DNA of 64,000 nucleotides from Phenylobacterium sp. NIBR 498073. GTDB lineage: Bacteria; Pseudomonadota; Alphaproteobacteria; Caulobacterales; Caulobacteraceae. Both the position numbers and the translations under genes were made by a program. Below, one piece after another: positions 50,396 through 61,970 of this stretch. Position 1 is the first letter of the stretch. Each line of letters starts with the position of its first letter. The stretch lies in NCBI RefSeq assembly GCF_027286305.1, contig NZ_CP114599.1, positions 3,319,001-3,383,000 on the forward strand, given 5' to 3'. The notes beneath the pieces were generated by a model. It was not told the DNA's origin. It saw only the letters and a program-made list of their open reading frames with translations, and searched no databases.

Positions 50396-51171
50396 CAGCC
50401 TTCTCCTTCGGCCTTCCTGCGGGCCATTTTCTCGAGCGAGCGCCCACGGCCCTTCGACAGCGCCGTGACCACGCCGCGGAAGGTGCGGACCTCCTGGTCG
50501 GAGAACCGCGCCCGTCCGAGCGCCGAGCGCAAGTTCTGCATCATCGACGGCTTCTTTTCCGGCGGGTGGAAGAAGCCGGCGTCGTCCAGCTCGCGCTCGA
50601 AGTGTTCGTAGAGGCCGAGCATCGCCGCGGCGTCGGCCGGGGGAGGTCCTTCGCGGAAGATCGGCGGCGCCCCCGACTCGACGGTCATGCGCCACTCATA
50701 GGCGTTGATCGCGACGGCCTGGGCCAGGTTGAGCGAACGGAAGCGCGGATCGATCGGCAGGGTGACCACCGCCTGGCAGAGCGCGATGTCGGCGGTCTCC
50801 AGCCCGGCGCGCTCGCCGCCGAACAGCAGGCCGACGGCGCGACCCTCGGCCACCTCGTGCGCCAGATTCGCGGCCGCCTCACGCGGGCCGATGACCGGCA
50901 GCTGCAGTTCGCGCGGGCGGGCGGTCGTGGCGTAGACCAGATGCAGGTCGGCGATCGCCGCCTCGACGCTGTCATAGACCCGCGCCGCGTTCAGCGGCCA
51001 TTCGGCGCCCGAGGCCGCGGCCCAGGCGCGCTCCTGCGGCCAGCCATCGCGCGGATTGACCAGGCGCAGGTCGGCCAAGCCGAAGTTGGCCATCACGCGG
51101 GCGACGGCGCCGATGTTCTGCGCCAGTTGCGGCACGTTGAGGATGATGCAGGGCGGGGCGGCGGATTCCAT
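50395..51171 (-). CDS. trmJ: tRNA (cytidine/uridine-2'-O-)-methyltransferase TrmJ
   Basis: The protein is about 258 residues, a SPOUT methyltransferase of the TrmH/TrmJ type. The start is [27 protein letters not shown], with the catalytic arginine in that stretch; the middle has [12 protein letters not shown]. The knotted AdoMet site is [12 protein letters not shown] and [23 protein letters not shown] in parts. A C-terminal helical extension contains [16 protein letters not shown]. TrmJ 2'-O-methylates position 32 in tRNA anticodon loops. I start at ATG 51169-51171. It overlaps the NMO gene downstream. Confidence 0.88.
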   Translation of the reverse strand: MESAAPPCIILNVPQLAQNIGAVARVMANFGLADLRLVNPRDGWPQERAWAAASGAEWPLNAARVYDSVEAAIADLHLVYATTARPRELQLPVIGPREAAANLAHEVAEGRAVGLLFGGERAGLETADIALCQAVVTLPIDPRFRSLNLAQAVAINAYEWRMTVESGAPPIFREGPPPADAAAMLGLYEHFERELDDAGFFHPPEKKPSMMQNLRSALGRARFSDQEVRTFRGVVTALSKGRGRSLEKMARRKAEGEG

Positions 51172-51292
51172 GCCGCGTTTTGGGATGCGCGCGGCGCAGA
51201 ATGCAAGCGCCGCCTGTCCGATCGCGTCCATCCCCGGTCAATACGGGGTGACCCGCTCTTTGCGTCAGGGCCGGGGCCTAGTATACGGCCCT

Positions 51293-51310
51293 TACCCTAT
51301 CTACCCTATC
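51293..51310 (+). repeat. tandem 9-base repeat in the icd leader
   Basis: TACCCTATC is repeated twice head to tail, ending 33 bases before the icd ATG. It lies in the promoter or 5' leader. Confidence 0.6.
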
Positions 51311-51343
51311 CCAGCCGTTACGTCCCCGGAGCGTCCTGCCCTC

Positions 51344-52567
51344 ATGGCCAAGATCAAAGTCGCCAACCCCGTCGTAGACATCGACGGGGACGAGATGACC
51401 CGCATCATCTGGAAGTGGATCAAGGACAAGCTGATCTTTCCGCATCTGGATATTGATCTGGACTACTACGACCTGGGGATCGAGCACCGCGACGCCACCG
51501 ACGACAAGGTCACAGTCGACGCCGCCGAAGCCATCAAGCGCCATGGCGTGGGCGTGAAGTGCGCCACCATCACTCCGGACGAAGCGCGGGTCGAAGAGTT
51601 CGGCCTGAAGAAGATGTGGAAGTCGCCGAACGGCACCATCCGCAACATCCTCGGCGGCGTGGTCTTCCGCGAGCCGATCATCTGCAAGAACGTGCCGCGG
51701 CTGATCCCGGGCTGGACTCAGCCGATCATCGTCGGCCGCCACGCCTTCGGCGACCAGTACAAGGCCACCGACTTCCGCGTGCCCGGCAAGGGCCGCCTGA
51801 CCATCAAGTGGGAAGGCGAGAACGGCGACACCATCGAGCATGAAGTGTTCGAGTTCCCGGGCGGCGGCGTCGCCATGGGCATGTACAACCTCGACGACTC
51901 GATCCGCGAATTCGCGCACGCCTGCCTGAACTACGGCCTGCAGCGGAAATACCCGGTCTACCTGTCGACCAAGAACACGATCCTCAAGGCCTATGACGGC
52001 CGCTTCAAGGACATCTTCGCCGAGGTCTACGAGGCCGAGTACGCCGCAAAGTTCAAGGAAGCCGGCATCGTCTACGAACACCGCCTGATCGACGACATGG
52101 TCGCCTCGGCGCTGAAGTGGTCCGGCGGCTTCGTCTGGGCGTGCAAGAACTACGACGGCGACGTGCAGTCCGACCAGGTCGCCCAGGGCTTCGGCTCGCT
52201 GGGCCTGATGACCTCCGTCCTGATCACCCCGGACGGCAAGATCATGGAATCGGAAGCCGCCCACGGCACCGTGACCCGCCACTTCCGCCAGCACCAGCGC
52301 GGCGAGTCGACCTCGACCAACTCGATCGCCTCGATCTTCGCCTGGACCCAAGGCCTCAAGCACCGCGCAAAGCTCGACGGCAACGCCGAGCTGACCCACT
52401 TCGCCGACACCCTGGAGAAGGTCTGCGTCGACACCGTCGAAGCCGGCTCGATGACCAAGGACCTGGCGCTGCTGGTCGGCGACACCCAGGGCTGGCTGAC
52501 CACCGAAGGCTTCATCGACAAGGTCGCGGCCAATCTGGAAGCGGCCCTGGCGAAGACCCCCGCCTAA
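51344..52567 (+). CDS. icd: NADP-dependent isocitrate dehydrogenase (eukaryote-like)
   Basis: The 407-residue protein is the homodimeric, eukaryote-like NADP-IDH found in alphaproteobacteria. Seen are [19 protein letters not shown], the isocitrate-binding [13 protein letters not shown] and [13 protein letters not shown], the metal-site aspartates in [12 protein letters not shown] and [10 protein letters not shown], and the NADP-site [20 protein letters not shown] in pieces. It converts isocitrate to 2-oxoglutarate in the TCA cycle and supplies NADPH. ATG 51344 is in a short purine-poor leader. The next gene begins 4 bases after its stop. Confidence 0.96.
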   Translation: MAKIKVANPVVDIDGDEMTRIIWKWIKDKLIFPHLDIDLDYYDLGIEHRDATDDKVTVDAAEAIKRHGVGVKCATITPDEARVEEFGLKKMWKSPNGTIRNILGGVVFREPIICKNVPRLIPGWTQPIIVGRHAFGDQYKATDFRVPGKGRLTIKWEGENGDTIEHEVFEFPGGGVAMGMYNLDDSIREFAHACLNYGLQRKYPVYLSTKNTILKAYDGRFKDIFAEVYEAEYAAKFKEAGIVYEHRLIDDMVASALKWSGGFVWACKNYDGDVQSDQVAQGFGSLGLMTSVLITPDGKIMESEAAHGTVTRHFRQHQRGESTSTNSIASIFAWTQGLKHRAKLDGNAELTHFADTLEKVCVDTVEAGSMTKDLALLVGDTQGWLTTEGFIDKVAANLEAALAKTPA

Positions 52568-52571
52568 GGCC

Positions 52572-53135
52572 ATGAACGACCGCGCGAGAGAGGACTGGAG
52601 CCTCCCCCGCGCGGTCTTCCGCTTGATTGTCGCACTGATCGTGGGAACGGCGCTGGTCTTCGCGACCGCGCCGTTCTTTGCGTTTCGGGCCATGAAGGCG
52701 GCCGCCCGCGACGGGGACGGCCACGGGCTGGCCCAGTTGGTCGACTACCCCGCAGTGCGCCAGGGGCTGCGCCCGCAGGTCGCCGCACGGGCCGCCCCCG
52801 CCGCCGCGCCCCCAGACGTGTGGTCCGATCCGATCGGCGCGATGAAGCGGGCCATCGAGCCGATCGTTCCACCGCCGCCGGAACTTGAGCCCTATCTCAC
52901 CGCTCCCGGGCTCTACGACCTGTCGCGCGGCTACGCGCCGGGCGCCGCGCCGCCCGACGCCCCGGCGCTGGCCCTGCCGCGCCTGCGCTACTGGGACCCG
53001 AACCGCGCCCGCTTCCTGGTGCTCGCCAAGGGCGTGAAGTCCGCCGACCAGGGGGTGGTCTTCACCTTCGAGCGCCGCGACCTGTTCGCCTGGAAGCTCG
53101 TCCAGATCCGGCTGCCGGCCAAAGCCGCCCCGTGA
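52572..53135 (+). CDS. DUF2939 domain-containing membrane-anchored protein
   Basis: The 187-residue protein has an N-terminal membrane segment at about residues 17-37 (RLIVALIVGTALVFATAPFFA) and then the DUF2939 pattern: FRAMKAAARDGDGHGLAQLVDYPAVRQGLRPQV in parts, followed by a periplasmic domain that ends FTFERRDLFAWKLVQIRLP. The family function is unknown. It starts 4 bases after the icd stop, so it is probably co-translated with icd. Confidence 0.8.
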   Translation: MNDRAREDWSLPRAVFRLIVALIVGTALVFATAPFFAFRAMKAAARDGDGHGLAQLVDYPAVRQGLRPQVAARAAPAAAPPDVWSDPIGAMKRAIEPIVPPPPELEPYLTAPGLYDLSRGYAPGAAPPDAPALALPRLRYWDPNRARFLVLAKGVKSADQGVVFTFERRDLFAWKLVQIRLPAKAAP

Positions 53136-53222
53136 GGCGGGCCTGTCCGCGCCGCCCAACGTTCTTGTTATGTTCACGACGCGGCGCTAGGGTCCCCTCC
53201 TTGAACAAGGGAGACGGACGAG

Positions 53223-53600
53223 ATGATCGGCTATGTCACGATCGGGGCGCTGAACGTCGAGGACGCGATGCCGTTCTACGACGCCGTGCTGGGCGCTATT
53301 GGCTATGAACGGCAGTTCTTCGATAGCGGATGGGCCGGCTACGGCCTCAAGGGCCAGGAAGCCAACACCTTCATCTGCCCGCCCTTCGACGGCCAACCGG
53401 CCCGCGGCGGCAACGGAATCATGATTGCGTTCCGAGGCCCGAGCAAGGAAGCGGTCGACGCCGCCCACGCCGCCGCCCTGGCCCACGGCGGGACGGACGA
53501 AGGCGCGCCAGGCCCGCGCCCGGCGGACTCCAGCAACTTCTACGGAGCCTATGTCCGCGACGCGACGGGCAACAAGATCGCGATCTTCACGCGGCCGTAG
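53223..53600 (+). CDS. VOC family (glyoxalase/dioxygenase-like) protein
   Basis: The 125-residue product is a single vicinal-oxygen-chelate domain: IGYVTIGALNVEDAMPFYDAVL at the start, GYERQFFDSGWAGYGLKGQEANTF in pieces, NGIMIAFRGPSKEAVDAAHAAAL and the end YGAYVRDATGNKIAIFTRP. Such proteins bind a divalent metal and act as isomerases, dioxygenases or binding proteins; here the function is unknown. A GGGAGACGG site lies before the ATG. A bidirectional terminator follows. Confidence 0.88.
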   Translation: MIGYVTIGALNVEDAMPFYDAVLGAIGYERQFFDSGWAGYGLKGQEANTFICPPFDGQPARGGNGIMIAFRGPSKEAVDAAHAAALAHGGTDEGAPGPRPADSSNFYGAYVRDATGNKIAIFTRP

Positions 53601-53632
53601 GTCGGAAGAACAAGCCTGGGGCCAAAAACGAA

Positions 53633-53658
53633 AAAGGCCGGGGTCGCCCCCGGCCTTT
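53633..53658. terminator. bidirectional intrinsic terminator
   Basis: An 11-base stem (AAAGGCCGGGG / CCCCGGCCTTT) with loop TCGC has T-runs on both strands. It sits between the convergent VOC and PEP-CTERM genes. Confidence 0.88.
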
Positions 53659-53677
53659 CTGCTGACTTATCGTCGGA

Positions 53678-54319
53678 TCAGGCCGCGACGAGCGTCTCAC
53701 GACGACGACGGATGGCCACGCCGGCCAGACCGAAGCCGGTGATCATCATCGCCCAGGTCGCCGGTTCCGGCACCGCCGACGGCAGGTCGACGAGCTTGAA
53801 GTTGCCCGACACCACCGCGCCGTACTCCTGGCCCGGCTTCGTCGACGGGTTGAGCGAGTACTTGCCCCAGTTGAAGTAGGTGTCGTTCAGCGACACTTCC
53901 AGCTTGCCGCCGTTGCCGAAGGTGTAGGTCGCCGGGCCGTCCCACTCGACCTTGCCGCCTTCGCGGAAGAAGCCCCAGACGCCGAAGGTTTCGCCACCGA
54001 TCGGGCCGCCGGCCCACGGGCCGGCCGGAGCCGAGAACTGCAGCTGCACGAAGATCGGGCTATTGATCAGGTCGTCCAGGCCGATGTCCTGTTCGTTCGT
54101 CCAGATCGAGAACAGGCCCACCGGGGCGCTGGTCACGCCGACTTCCAGCGGCAGGCTGAAGCTGTTGAAGTTACCCGTCTCGACCACCAGGCCCGGATCG
54201 GCGTGGTTGGCGTTGACGTTGTTGACGGTGCCGGAGAAGACGGTCGCGGCCTCGGCGGCCGGAACAGCGGCGAAGCTAAGCGCCAGCGCGGCGGCCGCGG
54301 CGGGCAGATACTTGAACAT
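53678..54319 (-). CDS. PEP-CTERM (PEPxxWA type) exported protein
   Basis: The protein is about 213 residues. It has a signal peptide (MFKYLPAAAAALALSFAAVPAAEA) and a soluble beta-rich domain (TVFSGTVNNVNANHADPGLVV, then GLFSIWTNEQDIGLDDLI). Its C-terminal sorting signal is PEPATWAMMITGFGLAGVAI followed by RRRRE. PEP-CTERM tails are thought to be cut by exosortases, but no exosortase gene is in the window. I start at the ATG at 54317-54319, because the one three codons earlier has its ribosome site too close. The leader holds a perfect 16-base palindrome. Confidence 0.85.
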   Translation of the reverse strand: MFKYLPAAAAALALSFAAVPAAEAATVFSGTVNNVNANHADPGLVVETGNFNSFSLPLEVGVTSAPVGLFSIWTNEQDIGLDDLINSPIFVQLQFSAPAGPWAGGPIGGETFGVWGFFREGGKVEWDGPATYTFGNGGKLEVSLNDTYFNWGKYSLNPSTKPGQEYGAVVSGNFKLVDLPSAVPEPATWAMMITGFGLAGVAIRRRRETLVAA

Positions 54320-54343
54320 GAAACCCATCCTTACGTTAATCCT

Positions 54344-54359
54344 GCGCCTCGCGAGGCGC
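54344..54359. promoter_or_regulatory. 16-base perfect palindrome in the PEP-CTERM gene leader
   Basis: GCGCCTCG-CGAGGCGC is a perfect palindrome 25 bases before the start codon. It could be an operator or a leader hairpin; as it is G+C-rich, chance is not excluded. Confidence 0.35.
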
Positions 54360-54499
54360 CCCTCTGGATGGTGAACTAGAGCTTAATGCAATCTCTGGCA
54401 ACGCCACTCGCCTCACGCGGGTATGCAAATTTTACAATTCGCCGAGCGGCGTTCGAGATTTTACAGATCGCGGTTAACGCGCGTGCGTCCCAAACGAAA

Positions 54500-54522
54500 A
54501 AGGGGGCGCCCAGCGCCCCCTT
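54500..54522 (-). terminator. intrinsic terminator of alaS
   Basis: A 10-base stem (AAGGGGGCGC / GCGCCCCCTT) with a 3-base loop lies 22 bases after the alaS stop. On the minus strand it is followed by TTTTTCGTTT. Confidence 0.88.
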
Positions 54523-54543
54523 CACGTCTCGATCGGCGCCGAA

Positions 54544-57180
54544 TCACGCGCCGAGCAGAGCCTTGATCGCGGCCAGGCCTTCGCCCGCCTTGGCGCCGTC
54601 CGGGGCGCCGCCCTGGGCGAAGTCGGGACGCCCGCCGGCCCCCTGCCCGCCCATCGCCAGCACCGCGGCCTTGGCCAGTTCGACGGCGCTGAACTTGCCG
54701 GCCGCCCCCCCTGTGACCGCCACGGTCACCGCCGCCTTGCCGTCGGCTGATCCGACCAGCGCGATGACGCCATCCGGCAGCTGCTTCTTGAACTCCTCGG
54801 CGATGGGACGCAGGTCCTTGCCGCCGACGCCGTCCATCACCCGGGCGATCACCTGCACGCCGCCGATCTCCTCGGGACCCGCAGCGGCGGCGCCGCCGCC
54901 GCCCATGGCGAGCTGCCGCTTGGCCTCGGCCAGCTCCTTCTCCAGCTTACGACGCTGGGCTTCGAGCGCCTCGACCCGGCCGGCGACCTCGGCCACCGGC
55001 ACCTTGAACTGATCGGCCAGCGCCTTGGCGACGCCCGCCTGCTCGGTCAACCAACGGCGCGCCGCCTCGCCGGTCAGCGCCTCGATCCGCCGCACGCCGG
55101 CGGCCACGCCGCTCTCCGAGACGATCTTGAACAGGGCGATGTCGCCGGTGCGCGCCACATGGGTGCCGCCGCACAGTTCGACAGAGTAGTTCCCGTCCCC
55201 CGCCAGAGCGCGCCCCAGGGTGAGCACCCGCACCGAGTCGCCGTACTTCTCGCCGAACAGGGCCATGGCGCCGGCCTCGATCGCCTTTTCGGGCGCCATC
55301 ACCTGCGTCTCGGCGGGCAGGTTCTGGCGGACGATCGCGTTGACCTCGGCCTCGATGCGCTCGATCTCGTCAGCCGTCACCGGGCCGCCGTGGCTGAAGT
55401 CGAAGCGGATACGCTCGCCGTCGACCATCTGGCCCTTTTGCGACACGTGCGGACCGAGCACGTTGCGCAGCGCCGCGTGCAGCAGGTGGGTGGCGGAGTG
55501 GTTGGCGCGGGTCGCCGTGCGCAGGTCCGGATCGACCGCCAGGCGCGCCTCGGCGCCCGGCGCCAGGTCGCCCTGCAGGATCTCGATCTCGTGGACGAAG
55601 AGGTCGCCGGCCTGCTTCTGGGTGTCGAGCACCCGGGCCTTGCCGCCGTTCCATTCGATCTCGCCGACATCGCCGGCTTGACCGCCGCTCTCGGCGTAGA
55701 ACGGCGTGCGATCGAATACGGCCAGCACGGTTTCCCCGCTCTTGGCGGATTCGACTTCGGCGCCGCCGGCGACCAGGGCCAGCAGCTTGCCGGTCGCCTC
55801 GGTGGTGTCGTAGCCGAGGAATTCGGTCGCCCCGAGCCGCTCGCGGATCGCGAACCATTCGGCGCCCTGGGCCGATTGGCCCGAGCCGGTCCAGGCTTCG
55901 CGGGCCTGCTCGCGCTGACGCTTCATCGCGTCCTCAAAGCCGGACAGGTCGACGCTGATGCCCTTGTTACGGACGGCGTCCTGGGTCAGGTCGAGCGGGA
56001 ACCCGTAGGTGTCGTAGAGCTTGAAAGCGGTCTCGCCCGACAGCATGTCGCCGGCGTTCATGCCGGCCGTGGCCTCGTCCAGCAGCGCCATGCCGCGACC
56101 GAGGGTGCGGCGGAACCGCTCCTCCTCTTGGCGCAGGGTCTCGACGATCACCGGCTCGGCGCGGCGCAGCTCGGGATAGGCCTCGCCCATCTCGGCGACC
56201 AGCACCGGGGCCAGGCGGTGCATCAACGGCTCCTCGGCGCCCAGCAGGTGCGCGTGGCGCATGGCGCGGCGCATGATGCGGCGCAGGACATAGCCGCGGC
56301 CTTCGTTCGACGGCGACACGCCGTCGGCGATCAGGAAGCTGGTCGACCGCAGGTGGTCGGCGATCACGCGGTGCGAGGGCCCGTTGGCGCCGCCGCCGAC
56401 AAGTTCCCTGGACGCGGCGATCAGCGTGCGGAACAGGTCGACGTCATAGTTGTCGTGCACGCCCTGCAGCACCGCGGCGATGCGCTCGAGCCCCATGCCG
56501 GTGTCGATCTGCGGCTTGGGCAGGTCGATGCGCCGCCCGTCGGCGAACTGCTCGAACTGCATGAAGACGAGGTTCCAGATCTCGACGAACCGGTCGCCGT
56601 CCTCATCCGGGCTGCCGGGAGGACCGCCCGGGATGTGCGCGCCGTGGTCGTAGAAGATCTCCGAGCACGGACCGCAGGGCCCGGTGTCGCCCATCGACCA
56701 GAAATTGTCGTTGGTGGCGATGCGGATGATCTTCTCGTCCGGCAGGCCGGCGATCTTCTTCCAGAGCTCAGCCGCCTCGTCGTCGGTGTGATAGACGGTG
56801 ACGCACAGCTTCTCGGCCGGAATCTTGAATTCCTTGGTGAGCAGCGTCCAGGCGTGCTCGATCGCGCCGGCCTTGAAGTAGTCGCCGAAGGAGAAGTTCC
56901 CCAGCATCTCGAAGAAGGTGTGGTGGCGCGCGGTGTAGCCGACATTGTCCAGGTCGTTGTGCTTGCCGCCGGCGCGGACCGACTTCTGAGATGAAGCCGC
57001 CCGCGGGCCGGGCGGGGTTTCGGCGCCGGTGAAGTAGTTTTTGAACGGCACCATGCCCGCATTGACGAACAGCAGGGTGGGGTCGTTCTGCGGAACGAGC
57101 GGGGCCGACGGAATGATCAGGTGATCATTCTTCTCGAAGTAGCCCAGGAACGCAGCTCTGATTTCGTTGAGGCTCGGCAT
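54544..57180 (-). CDS. alaS: alanyl-tRNA synthetase
   Basis: The 878-residue protein has all AlaRS parts in order: the class II catalytic domain ([20 protein letters not shown], then [19 protein letters not shown] in pieces), the tRNA-recognition helices, and the editing domain with [12 protein letters not shown] and the zinc cysteine [12 protein letters not shown]. The C-terminal oligomerisation and DHHA1 domain follows (AAKxGGGG-like [41 protein letters not shown]). It charges tRNA-Ala and clears Ser-tRNA. It is transcribed in the same direction as recA, with recA upstream and a terminator between. Confidence 0.97.
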   Translation of the reverse strand: MPSLNEIRAAFLGYFEKNDHLIIPSAPLVPQNDPTLLFVNAGMVPFKNYFTGAETPPGPRAASSQKSVRAGGKHNDLDNVGYTARHHTFFEMLGNFSFGDYFKAGAIEHAWTLLTKEFKIPAEKLCVTVYHTDDEAAELWKKIAGLPDEKIIRIATNDNFWSMGDTGPCGPCSEIFYDHGAHIPGGPPGSPDEDGDRFVEIWNLVFMQFEQFADGRRIDLPKPQIDTGMGLERIAAVLQGVHDNYDVDLFRTLIAASRELVGGGANGPSHRVIADHLRSTSFLIADGVSPSNEGRGYVLRRIMRRAMRHAHLLGAEEPLMHRLAPVLVAEMGEAYPELRRAEPVIVETLRQEEERFRRTLGRGMALLDEATAGMNAGDMLSGETAFKLYDTYGFPLDLTQDAVRNKGISVDLSGFEDAMKRQREQAREAWTGSGQSAQGAEWFAIRERLGATEFLGYDTTEATGKLLALVAGGAEVESAKSGETVLAVFDRTPFYAESGGQAGDVGEIEWNGGKARVLDTQKQAGDLFVHEIEILQGDLAPGAEARLAVDPDLRTATRANHSATHLLHAALRNVLGPHVSQKGQMVDGERIRFDFSHGGPVTADEIERIEAEVNAIVRQNLPAETQVMAPEKAIEAGAMALFGEKYGDSVRVLTLGRALAGDGNYSVELCGGTHVARTGDIALFKIVSESGVAAGVRRIEALTGEAARRWLTEQAGVAKALADQFKVPVAEVAGRVEALEAQRRKLEKELAEAKRQLAMGGGGAAAAGPEEIGGVQVIARVMDGVGGKDLRPIAEEFKKQLPDGVIALVGSADGKAAVTVAVTGGAAGKFSAVELAKAAVLAMGGQGAGGRPDFAQGGAPDGAKAGEGLAAIKALLGA

Positions 57181-57282
57181 GGCTCGTCGGACGTTGAAGC
57201 GAAAAAATAGATAAGGGCTTGCGCACCGTTGCGCCGCCCCGCGCGCGACCGTTTACGGATTTTGTCGACACCCGCAAAGGAA

Positions 57283-57317
57283 AAGGACGCTTGAACGGCG
57301 TGCGTCCAAGCGTCCTT
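57283..57317 (-). terminator. intrinsic terminator of recA
   Basis: An 11-base stem (AAGGACGCTTG / CAAGCGTCCTT) with a 13-base loop, followed on the minus strand by TTTTCCTTTG. It lies 114 bases after the recA stop, so the recA transcript has a long 3' tail, or the hairpin separates recA from alaS. Confidence 0.8.
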
Positions 57318-57430
57318 GCGCATCTTCTGAAGCGGCCGCGCGGGGGCTCAGCCGTCTCGGGCGGGTCGGACGTCGGGTTGGAGGCGTCCGGTTCCGAGCG
57401 GCCGTGACGACCGCTTCGGCGATGCGGATC

Positions 57431-58501
<1,071 letters not shown>

Positions 58502-58596
58502 CCAAGGCGCCCCTTGTTTCATGATTCCAACCCGACAGTCCGTGCCCCAAGAGGCGTCGGCGTCCGTCGGAACAAGGCGTACGCTCTTTGTTCTTG

Positions 58597-58611
58597 GTTC
58601 ACAAGATGTTC
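58597..58611 (-). promoter_or_regulatory. LexA (SOS) box of recA
   Basis: GTTC-ACAAGAT-GTTC fits the alphaproteobacterial SOS consensus GTTC-N7-GTTC exactly (GAAC-N7-GAAC on the recA strand). A further GTTC starts 7 bases to its left (58590). It lies between recA and the TonB receptor gene and 95 bases before the recA start. Confidence 0.82.
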
Positions 58612-58665
58612 TTTTCTCGCAAGCATCGACCCTGCGTCCGGTTCTGTCGCAGCCCGGTCGCGGGT

Positions 58666-61158
58666 TCAGAAATCGTAGCTGGCGGTCAGGCCGAACCGCC
58701 GCGGCCGCGGAGCGATGGTCAGCGGCTGGCGGGCGCTGGTGGCGAAACTGGGATCGTCGACATCGGTCAGATTCTCGATGAAGGCGCCGACCGTCCATCG
58801 CGCCGCCCGCAGGAAGGCGCGGCTGTTGAACAACCAGTAGTCGCCTAGCGCGACATCCCCGCCCACCCCGGGTTTGAAGGTGCTGTTCGAGCGCCCGACA
58901 TAGGCTGCGTCCGTCCGCACGAGCAGTTCCAGCCCGCCCCCCAGATCGCGCCGATATTCCAGCCAGCCGTCGGCTGCGATCCGCGGCACCGCCGGAATCC
59001 TGTCCCCGGCCGAGCCCAGCCCCACGCCGTCGGCGCTGGCCTGGTCGCTGGTCAGGATCGCGTCGGTCAGCGCCAGATTGGCGCCGCCCCGCCAGGCCGG
59101 CGTGAACGCGAAGCTGGCGTCCGCCTCCAGACCGTTGACCCGCGCCCGGCCCAGGTTGGTGATGAACGAGAACGCGCCGTTCGTGCTGTTGGCGGTGTAC
59201 TGCATGTCCTGCCAGTCGATGCGGTAGAGCGCGGTGTTGACCTGCAGCCGGTTGTTCAGCCACGCCCCCTTCAGGCCGAGCTCATAGTTCCAGAGCGAAT
59301 CGGCGCCGTAGGCCGACAGGTTCGGCGGGAGGCCGGGCACAGTGTTAACCCCTCCGGGCCGGAACCCCTGCGAAGCCTGGGCGTAGCCCATCGCCGACGG
59401 GCTGAACCGATGACTGGCGAGGAACTTGAGGCTCCAGCCGCTTTCCTCGGTTGTGCTGCGGAAATTGGCCTCGGTCGTGTTGGAGATCACGTTGACGATC
59501 AACGCCTCGCCGTCGGTGCGCTTGTCGTAGGTGAACCGGCGGGCCCCCAGCACGAACGAGGTGTCGCGATCGGCCCCCAGCGTCGCTTCGCCGTAGACCG
59601 CGCGCTGGGTCAGCTGGCTGTCGACGATGCGCCGGCCGGTGAAGTCGCCATGCCGCGGCAGGCCGGTGGCCGGATCGCCGACGATCACCTGGCTGTCGAT
59701 GGTGTCGCTGCGCACCTCGCGGAACACCCCGGCGGTCCAGGCGAAATACCCCGGCGCATCCGACTGCAGCCGCACCTCCTGGACGTCGGCATAGAGATCG
59801 ATCGGCTGATAGAGCAGTCCCGGCGCCCGGCTGTCGACATAGCTGGAATAGGCCGCAAGCTGCGGCGCGGTGCAGACCGCCGTGTCCGGAATCTGCAGGT
59901 AGCGCTTGCAGCCGTCGAGGCTGAGCCGCTCGCTCTGCAATGTGCCGGTGTAGTCGATCTGGCGCGTGCTCTTCCACGTATAGGACGCCGCATTCGCAGT
60001 GAGGCGCATGCCCGAGAAGCGCCAGGAGAGCGCGCCTTCGTACATCGTCATCCGACTGTCGAAAGGCGTGCGTACATGGCCATAGCTGACGTTCGGCGGC
60101 GCGCCCGCCCAGCCGCCGCTGGTGTCGCCATCGCGGGCCTCCTGATGGGCCACGGTCAGGTTGATCTGGACGTCGTTGTCGAACTGGAACCCGACGCCCA
60201 GGCGCCCGCCCCAGGTCGCGCTGTCGTTGATTCCCTTCAGTCCTAGGCGGCGGTTCTCGAGATAGGGCGGGTCGCGGCGGTGATAGGCAGCCAGCCGCAC
60301 GCCGATCTTGTCCTCGACCAGCGGCCGATTGACGACCAGCGTCTCGGCCTCGCCCCAGTATCCCGCATTGGTCGAGGCTTCGCCTGACAGCGAGGCGCTC
60401 GGCTCGTTCAGGTCCGGCCGCTTGAACACCACCTTGAGCGCGCCGCCCATGGCGCTGGAGCCGTAGAGCGTGCCCTGCGGCCCGCGCAGCAATTCCATCC
60501 GCTCGACGTCGACGAGCAGGAACTGCGGCGAGGAGCCGCCCGGATCGGCGGTGGTGCCGCTGGGCCCCGTCACCGGGATGTCGTCGTAATAGAGCGCGGT
60601 GGTCGCCTCGCCCGAGCCGTAGACGCCCCGCAGGCTAAAGCGGTTGCGACCGGTGCCGGTGCTGGTCTGGGTCAGGCCCGGCATCAGCGTCGCGGCCTGG
60701 GTGAACGTCGCCGCGCCGGCCCGGGTGAGGTCCTCGCCGGAGAAGGCGCGCACCGACATCGGCGTCAGACGATCCAGCGTCGGGCGGCGCAGGGCCGTGA
60801 CCACCAGCCCCTCGACCTCGGCTTCGGGCTCCTCGACCGCCGGCGCAGGCGCCTGTTCGACCAGATAGCGCCCCTGGAACTCTCTCCAGGTGAGGCCCGA
60901 CCCGCGGAGCAGCGCGTTGAGGGCGGCGTCGGGGTCCATGCGCCCGAAGACCGCCTTGCTCCGGCGCCCGCCGACCATGGTGGGCGTGAACAGGATGTCG
61001 CGGTCGCTCTGCGCGGAAAACATGGTCAGCGCCCGATCGAGCGGCGCGCCGGCGGGAATCGCAAATTGCGCCTTGCGGCTAGCGGCCTCGACGGCCGTCG
61101 CGGGGAGCACGACGCCGGATACGCACGCAACAACGATCCCGAGACGGAGAATACTCAA
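58666..61158 (-). CDS. FecA-like TonB-dependent receptor with STN signalling domain
   Basis: The 830-residue protein starts at a TTG. It has a signal peptide ([20 protein letters not shown]), then a secretin/TonB N-terminal (STN) domain at about residues 28-98 ([39 protein letters not shown]). A proline/glutamate linker, the plug ([40 protein letters not shown]) and a barrel that ends in [14 protein letters not shown] follow. STN receptors report substrate binding to an inner-membrane FecR and a sigma factor, and both are encoded divergently. The substrate is not known. The stop lies 55 bases before the recA SOS box. Confidence 0.92.
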   Translation of the reverse strand: MSILRLGIVVACVSGVVLPATAVEAASRKAQFAIPAGAPLDRALTMFSAQSDRDILFTPTMVGGRRSKAVFGRMDPDAALNALLRGSGLTWREFQGRYLVEQAPAPAVEEPEAEVEGLVVTALRRPTLDRLTPMSVRAFSGEDLTRAGAATFTQAATLMPGLTQTSTGTGRNRFSLRGVYGSGEATTALYYDDIPVTGPSGTTADPGGSSPQFLLVDVERMELLRGPQGTLYGSSAMGGALKVVFKRPDLNEPSASLSGEASTNAGYWGEAETLVVNRPLVEDKIGVRLAAYHRRDPPYLENRRLGLKGINDSATWGGRLGVGFQFDNDVQINLTVAHQEARDGDTSGGWAGAPPNVSYGHVRTPFDSRMTMYEGALSWRFSGMRLTANAASYTWKSTRQIDYTGTLQSERLSLDGCKRYLQIPDTAVCTAPQLAAYSSYVDSRAPGLLYQPIDLYADVQEVRLQSDAPGYFAWTAGVFREVRSDTIDSQVIVGDPATGLPRHGDFTGRRIVDSQLTQRAVYGEATLGADRDTSFVLGARRFTYDKRTDGEALIVNVISNTTEANFRSTTEESGWSLKFLASHRFSPSAMGYAQASQGFRPGGVNTVPGLPPNLSAYGADSLWNYELGLKGAWLNNRLQVNTALYRIDWQDMQYTANSTNGAFSFITNLGRARVNGLEADASFAFTPAWRGGANLALTDAILTSDQASADGVGLGSAGDRIPAVPRIAADGWLEYRRDLGGGLELLVRTDAAYVGRSNSTFKPGVGGDVALGDYWLFNSRAFLRAARWTVGAFIENLTDVDDPSFATSARQPLTIAPRPRRFGLTASYDF

Positions 61159-61406
61159 CGGCTACAAGGCTCCGCGCCAACGCCACGGCCTTCCGACAGC
61201 CGCGTTTGTAAGGCCAGCCCTCTACGCCAGCCAGTGCGCTCTTTGCCGCTCTCCGCCCCCATGGCGCCGACGACCGCCCCACCGTTGCCCGAAAACCCAG
61301 CAGGAGCCCGATCGCACGGGTCCCTTTCCCAAACGTCATTGACCTGGGCGCCCCCATCAACAACCATGACGCCAATAAGACAATTCGGGGTGTTCAGGAA
61401 ATTTCC

Positions 61407-61970
61407 ATGGCGTGGGCGGAAACGACCGGTGCCAGGGGCGAGCCGGAGGGATTGGCGCATGCGTCGATTCCCTACCAGCAAGCCTTACGCGCTTTCTTTC
61501 GGCGTCGCGCCGACGGACACGAAATCGACGACCTGATTCAGGAAGTTCTCCTGCGGCTGCACAATCGCCGACAGGGCGGCGAGGTGACCAACCTCTCCAG
61601 CTTCATTTTCCAGACCGCGACCAACGTGCTGCTCGATCGCCGCCGCCGCGACACAGTGAGGCGCCGGGGCGCGCACTGCGAGCTGGAAGAGGCCCATCAC
61701 CCGCTCGACGAATTGTCCCCCGACCGGATCTTGCAAGCCAAGCAGGAAGCTTCCGTGGCGCTGGACGCCCTCAATCAACTTTCTCCCCGCACCCGCGCGG
61801 CTTTCATGCTCGTCCGCTTCGAGGGCTTGAGCTACAAGGCTACCGCAGCGCAACTCGGCATCTCGGTGAGCGCTGTCGAGAAACACGTCACCAAGGCGCT
61901 CCGGATCGTCTCGATCCGGCTGCAGGAAATCGATGAACGACAACCAACGACAAATCGGTCCTTCCGGTAG
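61407..61970 (+). CDS. ECF sigma factor, FecI-like
   Basis: The 187-residue protein has sigma region 2 (RAFFRRRADGHEIDDLIQEVLLRLH cut by turns, then FIFQTATNVLLDRRRRD) and region 4 (ALNQLSPRTRAAFMLVRFEGL, then YKATAAQLGISVSAVEKHVTKAL, a helix-turn-helix). The lack of other domains and the FecR and receptor neighbours place it with the iron-starvation type ECF group. It would direct RNA polymerase to the receptor gene. The start ATG 61407 has AGGAAAT upstream. Its end overlaps fecR by 38 bases, so the two are translationally coupled. Confidence 0.92.
   Translation: MAWAETTGARGEPEGLAHASIPYQQALRAFFRRRADGHEIDDLIQEVLLRLHNRRQGGEVTNLSSFIFQTATNVLLDRRRRDTVRRRGAHCELEEAHHPLDELSPDRILQAKQEASVALDALNQLSPRTRAAFMLVRFEGLSYKATAAQLGISVSAVEKHVTKALRIVSIRLQEIDERQPTTNRSFR

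Noticed and set aside
54366..54382. CtrA-like site (TTAA-N7-TTCA) before the PEP-CTERM gene
   Set aside because: Only one half matches TTAA fully; the other has a mismatch, and the family consensus needs both. Too weak to list.
58502..59263. Extension of the recA frame far upstream, into the TonB receptor gene
   Set aside because: The sequence before codon 1 is not RecA-like and is antisense-phase noise within the receptor gene, and it spans the SOS box. RecA has its normal length without it.
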